Positions 21,337 to 30,282 of a stretch of DNA of 64,000 nt are shown piece after piece; position 1 is the stretch's first letter; each line of letters opens with the position of its first letter. The translations under genes were made by a program, and so were the position numbers. The notes under the pieces are model-generated. The model was not told where the DNA came from. It saw only the letters and a list, made by a program, of their open reading frames with translations, and did no database searches. Location: contig CAVVDM010000017.1 in assembly GCA_963746885.1 (NCBI GenBank), positions 1-64,000 on the forward strand. The letters run 5' to 3'. The stretch is from DATARH01 sp963746885. GTDB taxonomy: Bacteria; Pseudomonadota; Alphaproteobacteria; ATCC43930; CGMCC-115725.

Positions 21337-22661
21337 ATGGCGAATTACATAGTACGAAGAGGCCTTTGGTATCATTTCAATAAGCGCGTGCCCCAAGCCC
21401 TGAAGGAACTGGAGCAACGCGACTATGTTCAGGTCACGCTGAAGACGAAATGTCCGGATACCGCGGCGCGGCGTGCCGCCATACTCAATGAGTATGTTGA
21501 CGCCTACTGGTCAGATATCATCGAAAACGGCCCGGACAACAAGGAGCTGAAATTCAAAAGAGCCATGCGGATGGCGGAGTTGCACGGCTTCCGTTACAAG
21601 CCTGCCACGGTGATCGCGGACGAGGATTTGCCGCAGATCATCCGGCGGGTCGAGGCCGTGCGGAACTACAAAGACGATGAAGGACAGGTCGAAGCGATCC
21701 TCGGCGGCGCCGGCGAGCCGCAGCTCTTGGTTTCGGAAGCACTGAACGAATTCTGGGACTATGCCCGGCACAAGACGTTGCACAAGAACGATGAGCAGAT
21801 CAGAATCTGGCGCAATCCGCGCAAGCGGGCAGTGAACAACTTTATCGAAGTCGTCGGCGACAAGCCGGTGCAGGAGGTCAGGCGCGCCGATCTTCTTGAA
21901 CTGCGCGATTGGTGGATAGACCGGATGGAAACCGAAGGAGTTTCCGCGAATACCGTCAACAAGGAAGTCGTGCAGTTCCTCCGGGAATTTCTGTCCACCG
22001 TCAACGACAATCACGAACCGGCGCTCAATCTCGATATCGAATCCCTGTTCAAAAAATTGCGGCTCGCGCCTGATGAAGAGACACGGCCGCCATTCAGCAC
22101 TCCTTCATACAGGACGTGCTGCTCGATCAGAAAAAGCTCTCCGGCATGGATGAGGACGGACGCCTGTTGATTTGCGCGCTTGCCGATACCGGGGCCAGGC
22201 CGCGGGAGATCGTCACCCGCACCGCCGATGATATCGTTCTCGATGCCGAGGTGCCGCACATCAAGATTCGGCCGCGGGTAAAGGTGATTGGCTCGAGAAC
22301 GGCGAAAGTCGAAAGAGGAAAAACGGCGCCCAGCACACGCGATATTCCGCTGGTTGGGGCCGCGCTCTACGCCTTTAAGAAAAGGCCGGAAGGATTTAGC
22401 CGTTATGCCGATAACGTCAACTCATTCACATCGCGCGTAAACAAGTTCCTCCGCGAAAACGATCTGCTGCAATCGGAAAAGCATAGCCTCTACAGCCTCA
22501 GGCACTCGTTCCAGGATCGCCTTACGGCGCTCGAAGTCGGCGAGCGCATCGATCACGAGCTGATGGGCCATGCACTCAGGCGGCCACAATACGGCGATGG
22601 TCCGACGCTCGAACACAAACGCAAAGTCCTGCTGAAGATGGCGTTCACGGTCGAAGAATAG
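21337..22661 (+). pseudogene. Tyrosine recombinase/integrase of the BREX-bearing island (one frameshift)
   Basis: Site-specific recombinase expected to insert and excise the island at tRNA-Gly. The first piece, 21337 to about 22105, has an N-terminal DUF6538-like domain (MANYIVRRGLWYHFNKRVP) and a SAM-like core-binding domain. The second, about 22105-22661, has the catalytic domain: Arg in TGARPREI, Lys region, HSLYSLRHSF with the H-x-x-R-like box, GHALRRPQYGDG with the terminal histidine and tyrosine. The break is at ACTCC where ACTTCC would keep the frame (…FSTSFIQDVLLDQKKLSG). Full length is about 441 residues. No strong ribosome site is seen before 21337. It reads towards the tRNA-Gly fragment 45 bp downstream, the classical layout for an attachment site. 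Confidence 0.85.
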
Positions 22662-22705
22662 GACGGCGATCAACAAACGCCGGCGTGTCGCCATCGTCCC
22701 CGCGG

Positions 22706-22750
22706 TCCAAGCTGGCTACGTGGGTTCGATTCCCATCACCCACTCCACCA
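22706..22750 (+). other. 3' half of tRNA-Gly(UCC): presumed right attachment site
   Basis: Forty-five bases matching the end of a bacterial tRNA-Gly(UCC), from the anticodon (TCCAAGCTG) through the T-arm (GTGGGTTCGATTCCCAT) to the acceptor and CCA. The 5' half is absent, so this is not a functional tRNA. Position right after the integrase stop suggests it is the duplicated att core, with the intact tRNA gene expected at the far left end of the island, outside this window. Confidence 0.7.
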
Positions 22751-23291
22751 ACAAAAATAATCACTTACCTGACAATTACGAAAACAAACCGGCGATTTTG
22801 GCCGTTTTTGCCACAAAAACTATGTCTCCGGAAACCCGCAGAAATCCGCCTTTGTCCGCGTCGGCCCGTTTCGGCTTGTGGCAAGATTATGGCGAATCGG
22901 TTCTGCGCATTCGGCCCGGCTTTTCAAAGCCGGATAATGCGCGGAGAAAGGAAGGGATCGGACTGACCGCCGCCAGCCTATCGCGGAGCTCCGCGATTTG
23001 ATCGGGCAGCCGCCGCTTGCATTCGACAAACAGCGCAATTGGGACGCCCGGCTATGCGCTCGCGCACGCCTTGGGCTGAATCGCGGGAGGGGGAGGCCGC
23101 TCCCGTTCGCGCAGCGCATGTGGAGCGCCGTCGGCGCGCGCTGCGGACCTGTCACAGGCACGCGGTAAATGGGCGCCCGCGCTACGATCCTCCGCGCGAC
23201 AGCGGCGCTTACGCTTACGTGCCGGAACTGGCCTACAGGCAATCCTGCCGGGTGCGCGCTTCCCGTTACGATCACGTGCCTGATGAAGCGC
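22751..23291. other. Gap without supported gene
   Basis: About 540 bp between the attachment site and the CoA-transferase gene. Open frames exist on both strands but are Arg/Ala-rich, have no ribosome site and match nothing I recognise. One + strand stretch near 22985-23160 reads like protein (LAFDKQRNWDARLCARARLG) and might be a remnant. Confidence 0.4.
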
Positions 23292-24464
23292 TCATGGTGT
23301 CGCCACCACTTTTTCGGCAGCGAGCCGTGTGATCGCCGCGTCATCGAACCCAAGCTCAGCAAGGATTGCGCGGCTATGTTCGCCGATGTGCGGCGCCGTC
23401 GACATCGCCGCGTCGGTCTCGGCCGAAATACCTGGCGTGCGCGGCACCTTGAAAGCCGGCATATCGGCCGGCGTCACGTCGACCGCGCCGCCGGTGGCGA
23501 CGATATGCGGGTCCGTCAGCCAATTGTCGAAGCCGTTGATCCGATCGGAAAGGACATCGGCATCGCGCAGCACCCTGAGCCAATGCGCCGTCGTCTCGCG
23601 CGCGAAGATCGCGCCGAGCGCAGCGAAAATCGCCGGGGAATTGGCAGCGCGCGCGGCGAAACTGTTGAAGCGCGGGTCGCTCGCCAGTTCGGGTGCGCCG
23701 AGCGCCGTCACCAGCCTCACGAAATCGGCCTCGCGCAGCAGCGCGATCATCACCCAGCCATCCTGGGTGCGATGGGCGCCCGATGGCACGTTGACGATTT
23801 GCGGGTTACCGTTTTCCAGCACGTGCTCGGCAAGCTTGTGACCAAGGATCGCGGCAGCGCTCTGCGTGAGGCTCAAATCGAGCCGAGCCCCCTTGCCGGT
23901 GCGCTCGCGCGCAAAGAGCGCAACGCCCAGCGCCTGCGCCGCGTAGAGCCCGGTCAGCGCATCGACGATCATCGCGCCGACGCGGTGCGGCCCGCCGTCA
24001 TTGCCGATATTGACGGCGGCGAGTCCGGAAAACGCCTGCGCCACGGAGTCGGTGCAAGGCAGCCCGATATGCGGCCCCGCCTGACCGAAGCCGCTGACCG
24101 AGACATAGAGCAGGCGCGGGTTGAGTACGCTCAGCGCTTCGTAGCCGAGACCGAGCCGCGCCGCGACGCCGGGGCGGAACCCCTCGATCACGACATCCGC
24201 GCGCTTCGCCAGAGCGAGCGCGATGTCGCGGCCCGCCGGCGCGCGCAGATCGAGCGCCAACCCGCGCTTGCCGCGGTTGAAATGCGCCGACATCGCGGTG
24301 TGGTCGCCATAGCGTTTGCCGAGTCCGCGCGACCAATCGCCGGTCGGCGGTTCCAGCTTGACAACATCGGCACCGTGCATTGCCAAGAGCATCGCGCAAT
24401 AAGGCGCGGCGATCCCCTGGCCGAGATCGAGCACCTTGAGTCCGGAATAGGCGCCATCGGTCAT
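23292..24464 (-). CDS. Class III CoA-transferase, CaiB/BaiF family
   Basis: Moves CoA between carboxylic acids through an enzyme-bound anhydride on a conserved aspartate. The 390-residue protein starts with the family hallmark GLKVLDLGQGIAAPYCAMLLAMHGADVVKLEP, followed by NRGKRGLALDLR, ADVVIEGFRPG and VSGFGQAGP. The aspartate in MIVDALTGLYAAQ (about residue 169) is in the catalytic position. Length is normal and the frame intact. It is transcribed away from the second CoA-transferase at 26430, with an integrase gene between them. Substrate cannot be read from sequence; neighbours point to activation of an alicyclic or aromatic acid. Confidence 0.88.
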   Translation of the reverse strand: MTDGAYSGLKVLDLGQGIAAPYCAMLLAMHGADVVKLEPPTGDWSRGLGKRYGDHTAMSAHFNRGKRGLALDLRAPAGRDIALALAKRADVVIEGFRPGVAARLGLGYEALSVLNPRLLYVSVSGFGQAGPHIGLPCTDSVAQAFSGLAAVNIGNDGGPHRVGAMIVDALTGLYAAQALGVALFARERTGKGARLDLSLTQSAAAILGHKLAEHVLENGNPQIVNVPSGAHRTQDGWVMIALLREADFVRLVTALGAPELASDPRFNSFAARAANSPAIFAALGAIFARETTAHWLRVLRDADVLSDRINGFDNWLTDPHIVATGGAVDVTPADMPAFKVPRTPGISAETDAAMSTAPHIGEHSRAILAELGFDDAAITRLAAEKVVATP

Positions 24465-24613
24465 CCCCGCACCCTACTGGCGGCCTGACCAAATCGCCAC
24501 ACTTTGCGCTGCGGCCTGCTCGGCGCGCCGGGCGATCTCAGCTAACATGCCGCTCTGCGCGGCGGGTGAAAATTTCGCCGCGATAATTGTTGTGAGCGGC
24601 CTCGTGCACCGGA

Positions 24614-25819
24614 TCACGACGACGGCACGCCCAGCTCCCAGCCGGGCAGGCCCTTGAGAATTTGGTCGGGGTTCTTGACCGGAGTGATGTGGCCGTAATG
24701 ATCCTCGATCATCTTGACTGACGTGCCCATCTGCTTAGCCAGGAAATATACGTCGACGCCCTCGGTCAGGCGGAAGGTCGCGTAGGTGTGCCGGAAGCAA
24801 TAGGTGCTGCGTCGGCTTCCCGAGGAGCTGTGGAGCAGTTCCGATTCGGTGAGCAGCGCCTCGATCAGCGAATGGTACAGCGTGCGCGCCGCCGCCCCCT
24901 TGTCGTTGGTGAACACGAAATCCTCCGGCTCCGCCGCCTTGCTGAGGGCGCGAATGCGCTCAAGGTAGGTGGCGACGTTCGCCGCGGCGACCAGCGTGCG
25001 GAATTTCGCCTTGCCGCGCACGGCCAGGCGCACGACGGTCCGCTCCTGCCGGTCGGTGTGGACCTCCACATCGCGCCAGCGCAGGTTTTTCGCCTCGGCG
25101 GGGCGCATCCCGGTGTTCGTCATGACCAGCACGAAATTATACGCCATCTGCCGGTACCAGCGGTTGCTCTCGGCCCGCGCCTCCCTGATCCAGCGGCGGG
25201 CGAAGGTGTGCAGCTTGCGGTATTCAGCCGGGGTGAATTCCTCCCGGCGCGCGTGGCCGACGGGGAGCTTGCCGCGGAAGACCTGGCTGTCGCGGATGTA
25301 GCTCTTGCCGGCGGCGTACCGCATCACCGAGCGGAAGGTGTTCATCTCGTCGCGGATCGTGCCTTCGCTGACCAGGCCGCCGGAGCGGCCCTTGCCGTTC
25401 CTCTGGCGCCAGACGGGATAGGATTTCCAGCGGTCCTCGCCGATCTGCGTGATCTGGACATTGCCGACATAGCGGCTGAGCTGGGTGCGAATGTGGGAAT
25501 CCATCACGCGCCAGCGGTGATGGGTGATCTGGCCGATTTCGGAGCGCTCCTTCTGGAAATCGGAGAATTCCTTGGCGACCTGGCTGAATTTCCGGTCGAA
25601 GACCGGCATCTCGTTCCTGATTCGAAAGCGCAGCTCGGCGTCCTGATCGTAAGCCTTGTCGCGCGCCTCGATCGCGTTCGCGGTGGCGAGCGCGACGGTC
25701 TTGTACTGCGCGCTGCCGGGGAGCCTGACCCGGCAGTACCAGCGGCGATGCTTCACGTCGGCGCGGCGGAAGATGACAAGACCGGGCTTTAGCTCTTCGG
25801 TGTCCAGCATGAACCCCAT
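24614..25819 (-). CDS. Second tyrosine recombinase/integrase
   Basis: Complete 401-residue phage-type integrase. The catalytic residues are visible: Arg in NTGMRPAEAKNLRW, Lys in RGKAKFRTL, YCFRHTYATFRL with the H-x-x-R box replaced by the usual RHTYA form, and MIEDHYGHI with the nucleophilic tyrosine region. It is unlike the integrase at 21337 in sequence and orientation. It sits between two CoA-transferase genes, 150 bp downstream of one gene end. I see no tRNA sequence directly beside it; its att site may be elsewhere, possibly the tRNA-Gly(GCC) fragment at 37401. The 110 bp upstream of its start are AT-rich. Confidence 0.88.
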   Translation of the reverse strand: MGFMLDTEELKPGLVIFRRADVKHRRWYCRVRLPGSAQYKTVALATANAIEARDKAYDQDAELRFRIRNEMPVFDRKFSQVAKEFSDFQKERSEIGQITHHRWRVMDSHIRTQLSRYVGNVQITQIGEDRWKSYPVWRQRNGKGRSGGLVSEGTIRDEMNTFRSVMRYAAGKSYIRDSQVFRGKLPVGHARREEFTPAEYRKLHTFARRWIREARAESNRWYRQMAYNFVLVMTNTGMRPAEAKNLRWRDVEVHTDRQERTVVRLAVRGKAKFRTLVAAANVATYLERIRALSKAAEPEDFVFTNDKGAAARTLYHSLIEALLTESELLHSSSGSRRSTYCFRHTYATFRLTEGVDVYFLAKQMGTSVKMIEDHYGHITPVKNPDQILKGLPGWELGVPSS

Positions 25820-26429
25820 AGCGCGGATTCTCCGGCCGATCTGTGCAGAATCTGTGTACGGGCTTCGCCGTAAGCCTTTGGATTATCGCAGCCTGTGCAG
25901 CGACTGTAAAGGCCTACATGGATCATAAAATATAGTAATATCAATATGTTATAACAGTACGTGTATGACATAGATGTACTGATAAGACGGCATCTATTTG
26001 AATTCCCTGGAAAAATGTGGCCGGATTACCGGCCTTCCGGAAACGGTCCAGATCGGCCGAGGGGACGTAAGAACCCATACCCCGCCGATTGATCGGCAAT
26101 CCGGCCCCTCAACATGACCCCTATGTCGGCCAGCGGGCAAGATGGCGCAAGCCTTCACAAAGCATTGCTCCCCCCGAAGACAGAACGATCCTGCCGCAGA
26201 CCGCAAGCGGCGGGCGCTTCACCCTGGCGGCGCCGATGCCGGGAAAGATCGTGGCGAGCGCGCACGCCGCGACCGGCTTTGGCTTCGATGTCGCGAGCCA
26301 CCCGTCACGCCAGCACGGCTGCGGAGCGACGCGAATCCGGCACTCTTGCTTGCGCAGCGCGGTCTGCGATGAGATGTTCGCAACCTATCCGGAATTCTGT
26401 GCGCGCGTGTTCGGAAGGAAGCAGGCAAC
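25820..26429. other. Gap without supported gene
   Basis: About 610 bp between the integrase start and the second CoA-transferase. The part near 25920-26000 is AT-rich and may hold the integrase promoter. Open frames at 26089-26433 lack recognisable domains. No RNA gene seen. Confidence 0.4.
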
Positions 26430-27668
26430 GTGAACGACGTTTCACCGATCGCCGAGGGCAAAGCCCTGGCGCAAGGCCCCGGCGCCCTCGCCGGGATCAA
26501 GATCATCGACCTGACGCGAGTGCTGGGCGGCCCCTACTGCACGATGCTGTTGTCCGACCACGGCGCCGACGTGATCAAGCTGGAGCCGCCGCAGGGCGAC
26601 GAGACGCGGGAGTGGGGCCCGCCCTTCGACGATGCGGGCGACGCCAGTTACTTCATCGGCATCAACCGCAACAAGAAAGGCGTCGGCCTCGATCTTGCCA
26701 AGCCCGGCGGCCGGGCGGTGCTGCTGCGGCTGCTCGAGGATGCCGACGTGCTGGTCGAGAACTTCAAGCCCGGCGGCATGGAAAAATGGGGCCTCGGCTA
26801 CGAGGACGTGCTGTCGAAGCGTTTCCCCCGGTTGATCCATTGCCGCGTCTCCGGCTTCGGGGCCGACGGGCCGCTCGGCGGCTTCCCGGGCTATGACGCG
26901 GTGTTGCAGGCGATGGTCGGGTTGATGTCGATCAACGGCACCGAGACCAGCGGCCCGACGCGGCTCGGCAACCCGATCGTCGATATCGCGACCGGCCTGT
27001 TCTCGGCGATCGCGATCCTGATGGCGCTGCATGAGCGAGAGCGATCGGGCAAGGGGCAATTTTGCGACATGACATTGCATGACTGCGGCATGGCGCTGCT
27101 GCACCCGCATGCCGCCAATTTCTTCCTCAGCGGCAGACGGCCGAAGGCGACCGGCAACCCGCATCCCAATCTCGCGCCGTATTCCAAGTTCCAGACCCGG
27201 ACCTGCGAGATCTTCGTGGCGGCCGGTAACGACCCCGCTTTCCGCAAGTTCTGCGAGTTGCTCGGCATGTCCGAGATGGCGAGCGATCCGCGCTTCGCGA
27301 CCAACGGCGCCCGCGTCGTCAATCGTGACGCGCTGGCCGAGGCCTTGAATGCGCGCTTCGCCAATGAGGATGGGCATGAGTTGACCCGGCGCCTGCTAGA
27401 GGCCGGCCTGCCTGCCGGGCCGGTGCTCTATGTCGATGAGGCGATGGAAGCCGCGCATACCGCGCACCGCAAGATGGTGACCGAACTCGGTGCCTATCGC
27501 GGCCTCGGCACGCCGATCAAGCTGTCGCGCACGCCGGGCGGTACAAGGAGCGCGCCGCCGCGCTTCAACGAGCATGGCGAGGCGGTGCTGCGCGCGCGTG
27601 GCTTCTCCGACGCAGAGATCGCCGGTCTGGCGCGCGACGGCGTGCTGGTGCAGAAGCGCCGCAAGTAG
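26430..27668 (+). CDS. Class III CoA-transferase, CaiB/BaiF family
   Basis: A 412-residue intact member of the same family as 23292-24464 but clearly a different subgroup. Family blocks: GIKIIDLTRVLGGPYCTMLLSDHGADVIKLE, NRNKKGVGLDL, ADVLVENFKPGGMEKWGLGYE, RLIHCRVSGFG, and the catalytic aspartate in NPIVDIATGLFSAIA at about residue 190. It is followed on the same strand by the BadI-like hydratase remnant, and the acyl-CoA dehydrogenases lie further down, so it probably loads the acid substrate of that pathway with CoA. Substrate is unknown. Confidence 0.88.
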   Translation: MNDVSPIAEGKALAQGPGALAGIKIIDLTRVLGGPYCTMLLSDHGADVIKLEPPQGDETREWGPPFDDAGDASYFIGINRNKKGVGLDLAKPGGRAVLLRLLEDADVLVENFKPGGMEKWGLGYEDVLSKRFPRLIHCRVSGFGADGPLGGFPGYDAVLQAMVGLMSINGTETSGPTRLGNPIVDIATGLFSAIAILMALHERERSGKGQFCDMTLHDCGMALLHPHAANFFLSGRRPKATGNPHPNLAPYSKFQTRTCEIFVAAGNDPAFRKFCELLGMSEMASDPRFATNGARVVNRDALAEALNARFANEDGHELTRRLLEAGLPAGPVLYVDEAMEAAHTAHRKMVTELGAYRGLGTPIKLSRTPGGTRSAPPRFNEHGEAVLRARGFSDAEIAGLARDGVLVQKRRK

Positions 27669-27836
27669 CGCTGGCCCGACGGCCGTTGGCGGCGGGCACG
27701 GCATTTGTGGCCAAGAGGGCCCGCAACACCGGATCGCGTCTGTCAAGGTGCCGGCAGGTGGCGGGAAAAGCGCCTATAATTCCTCAGCAACGCACGCCGC
27801 CCATCCCCTCCGGACGCGAACCTGCCAGCCCCTCCC

Positions 27837-27874
<38 letters not shown>

Positions 27875-28685
27875 ACACAATCAACCGGCCGCGCTACCGC
27901 AATGCCTTTCGCGAGCAGACCCTGGACGAGCTGACGCACGCGTTGCGCGCGACGCGCGAGGACCCCTCGATCGCCTGCGCCGTGGTGACTGGCGCCGGCG
28001 ACAAGGCGTTCTCGGCCGGCGGCGACTTCCATGCCATGATGAAGCTCAACCGCGCCAACGCGCACATGTGGAACGACCGCATGCTCGGGCTCGCCATGAC
28101 CATCCGTGGCCTGCCGATCCCGGTGATCGCGATGGTGCATGGCGCGTGCATGGGCGGCGGGCACGAGCTGGCGCTGTGGTGCGATCTCGTCATCGCCGCC
28201 GATGACGCGGTGTTCGGCCAGACCGGCGCCAAGGTGGGCGCCTGCCCGACGGTGGGCGCGACGCAGTACCTGCCGCGCATCATCGGCGAGCGCCGCGCAC
28301 GCGAGATGATCTTCCTGGCGCGGACTTTCACGGCGGCGGAGGCGGTCGAGATCGGCCTCATCAACAAGGTCGTGCCGAAGGCGGAGCTGCTCGCGGCGAC
28401 GCAGGAATGGTGCGAGCGCCTCCGGGCCACAGCGGCCAGACGCTGCGCGCCACCAAGAAGTCGCTCAATCACGAGTTGGATGAACTCTACGCCTCCTGGC
28501 AACAGGGCATGGAACTGCTGGCCCACATCTGGGGCAGCAAGGAGAGCCTCGAGGGCATGCAGGCCTTCCTCGATAGGCGCAAGCCCGACTTCCAGCGCTT
28601 CCGCCTGCGCGACAAAGCAGTGCTCGACACCTATCTCGACGACCTCGCGAACGACCGCAACCAGGCGCCGGACGCACCGCGTTGA
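27875..28685 (+). pseudogene. Enoyl-CoA hydratase/isomerase, BadI/MenB-like (5' end lost, one frameshift)
   Basis: Crotonase-superfamily enzyme. Coding match starts right after the poly-C run with TINRPRYRNAFREQTLDEL, so the usual first 15-20 residues are missing. Oxyanion-hole segments are GAGDKAFSAGGDFHAM and VHGACMGGGHELALWCD; the block FGQTGAKVGACPTVGATQYL and the C-terminal part (GMQAFLDRRKPDFQRF) resemble BadI, the 2-ketocyclohexanecarboxyl-CoA hydrolase, and MenB. A frameshift near 28420 separates the catalytic core from the C-terminal helix (LNHELDELYASWQQGM). The gene follows a CoA-transferase on the same strand and converges with a broken hydrolase. A ring-opening or hydration step in alicyclic acid breakdown is inferred. 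Confidence 0.75.
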
Positions 28686-30044
28686 GGACTGCCGCGATGG
28701 CAGAGGCCGCGCAGCGCTCCCTGCGCGGGGCGTCGGCAGAGATCGAACGCGGCGGGTCTCTCACTATGGTCTGCGTGCGGTCCCCTCAATCCCTGCCGGT
28801 CCGCGCTGCGCCGCGGTGGGTCCGCGGTCGCCATGGCCGAGCCGAGTGGCAGGTGCACGCCCTTGATTGGGTTCGCATAGGGGCCCGGGCCCTCCTTCTG
28901 CCGCACCAGGACGATGCAATCGAGGTCGGCCGGCTTGCGGCCGGCAAGCGCGTCGTCGAGCCAGTCGGCGAGATAGCCGTAGAACATCGTGCCGCCGAAA
29001 TTCTCGATATTGCGCGGCACATGGAAGTCATTCTCGACGACCGACAGTTCGCGCGGCTTCGGCACCTTTTCGTAGACCGCCAGCACGTCGTCGAGCGGCG
29101 CCAGCGGATCGTACTCGCCGACCACCTGGAGCGACGGGCAGCCGACCTGCCGGGCGAGCGCGTCGAGCGTCATCTTGTCGGCCATCGCATCGAATGTGGC
29201 CTCGTCGTGGATGCCGGCCATGTACATGAAGACCTGCTTGAAGCGCGGTGAGGCCTGTTCGAAGATCGCCTGCTTCGGCCCATAGCACGCCGCCGCCGTC
29301 GCGATCGCCTTGACCCGCTTGTCGATCGCCGCGATCTCCATTCCCCAATACGAGCCAAACGAGAGCCCGAGACGCCGATGCGCTCGGAATCGACCTCCGG
29401 ATGGGTGACGAGCCAGTCGATCGCCGCCTTGCCGGCCCGCGGTAGTTGTCGTCGGTCACACGGATCTTGCGGATGCTGCTGGTCCCTGACCCGGCCCATC
29501 GATGGCAGGCAATTGAGGCCGCGCTCGGTGAACGGGTGATTGAATCGGATCGGAGAATCGCCTCCTTGGTCATGTCCATGCCGGGATGAAAAGCACGGTC
29601 GGCGCCTTTGGCCTCCCGGGCAGCATGTGAAGGACCCCCTGGAGGTAGATTGCCCTCGAACGGGATCTCGACCGGCTCTATCGGGTGGGGGGCGTATTCC
29701 ATCGACCTTCTCGAAGCACGCCGAGCTGCTTGCCGTGCAGATAGATCTTCTCGGCGTTGTCGTCGGCAAAGATCGCGTGCTGTCCCTCGCGATACGCCTC
29801 GCTCGCGCGCCAGTAGAGTTCGGCCTGCCGTGGCATGGTGGCCGGCCGACTTGGCGGCGCGGGCGATCGTCTCGGTGTGCCGCGCGTGCTTCTCCATGAT
29901 CCGCGGGATCATCGCGTAGGACTTCACCTCCGGCGGCACGGCGCGCTGATCGTAGGCGAAATTGATCACCCGGCCCGTGGTCTTGACCATGTGGTCGAGC
30001 ACCCACTGCTGGTTGTCGCGTCGACGCTCGGTCTTGATCGTCAT
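28640..30044 (-). pseudogene. Alpha/beta hydrolase (multiple frameshifts)
   Basis: The start is the ATG at 30044, behind AGGAGA, giving MTIKTERRRDNQQWVLDHMVK. Coding then wanders through all three frames: about 30044-29850, then RQAELYWRASEAYREGQHAIFADD in another frame, HPIEPVEIPFEGNLP, the core with LFIPGMDMTKEAI, and GNEWG-type nucleophile region lost near 29350, then an intact stretch 29341-28740 including VGEYDPLAPLDDVLAVYEK (acid) and NDFHVPRN (histidine). At least six breaks. The overall pattern recalls the hydrolases related to 2,6-dihydroxypseudooxynicotine hydrolase. It is convergent with the hydratase and divergent from the acyl-CoA dehydrogenases. The exact 3' end is uncertain because the last frame may also be shifted. 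Confidence 0.65.
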
Positions 30045-30282
30045 GGGGGGTCTCCTGCAATGAAGCACCGCCGGGCTTCGACGCTTCAGGCCGCGCCGAC
30101 CTCCAACGATGCGGCGATGGCAGCTACCGGTCCTCCGTCGGCGCAGCGTTGATCTGGATCAATCGCACGGTCCGGCCCCACCTCTAGACTGCGAATTGGT
30201 TATCGAACGACCGCAGCGGCGCGTTCCGGGGTGTCGGCGATTGCGGTTGGCTCGACGCACCCGAGCGAACCGGGTGAGCGAT

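Noticed and set aside
1..22661. Frame changes as programmed frameshifting or phase variation
   Set aside because: They are too many, spread over every gene and mostly in very short runs of three to five bases without slippery heptamers, so error or decay explains them better.
22820..23362. A 180-codon minus-strand frame between the attachment site and the CoA-transferase
   Set aside because: Overlaps the 3' end of the CoA-transferase gene on the same strand in another frame, and has no ribosome site or family feature.
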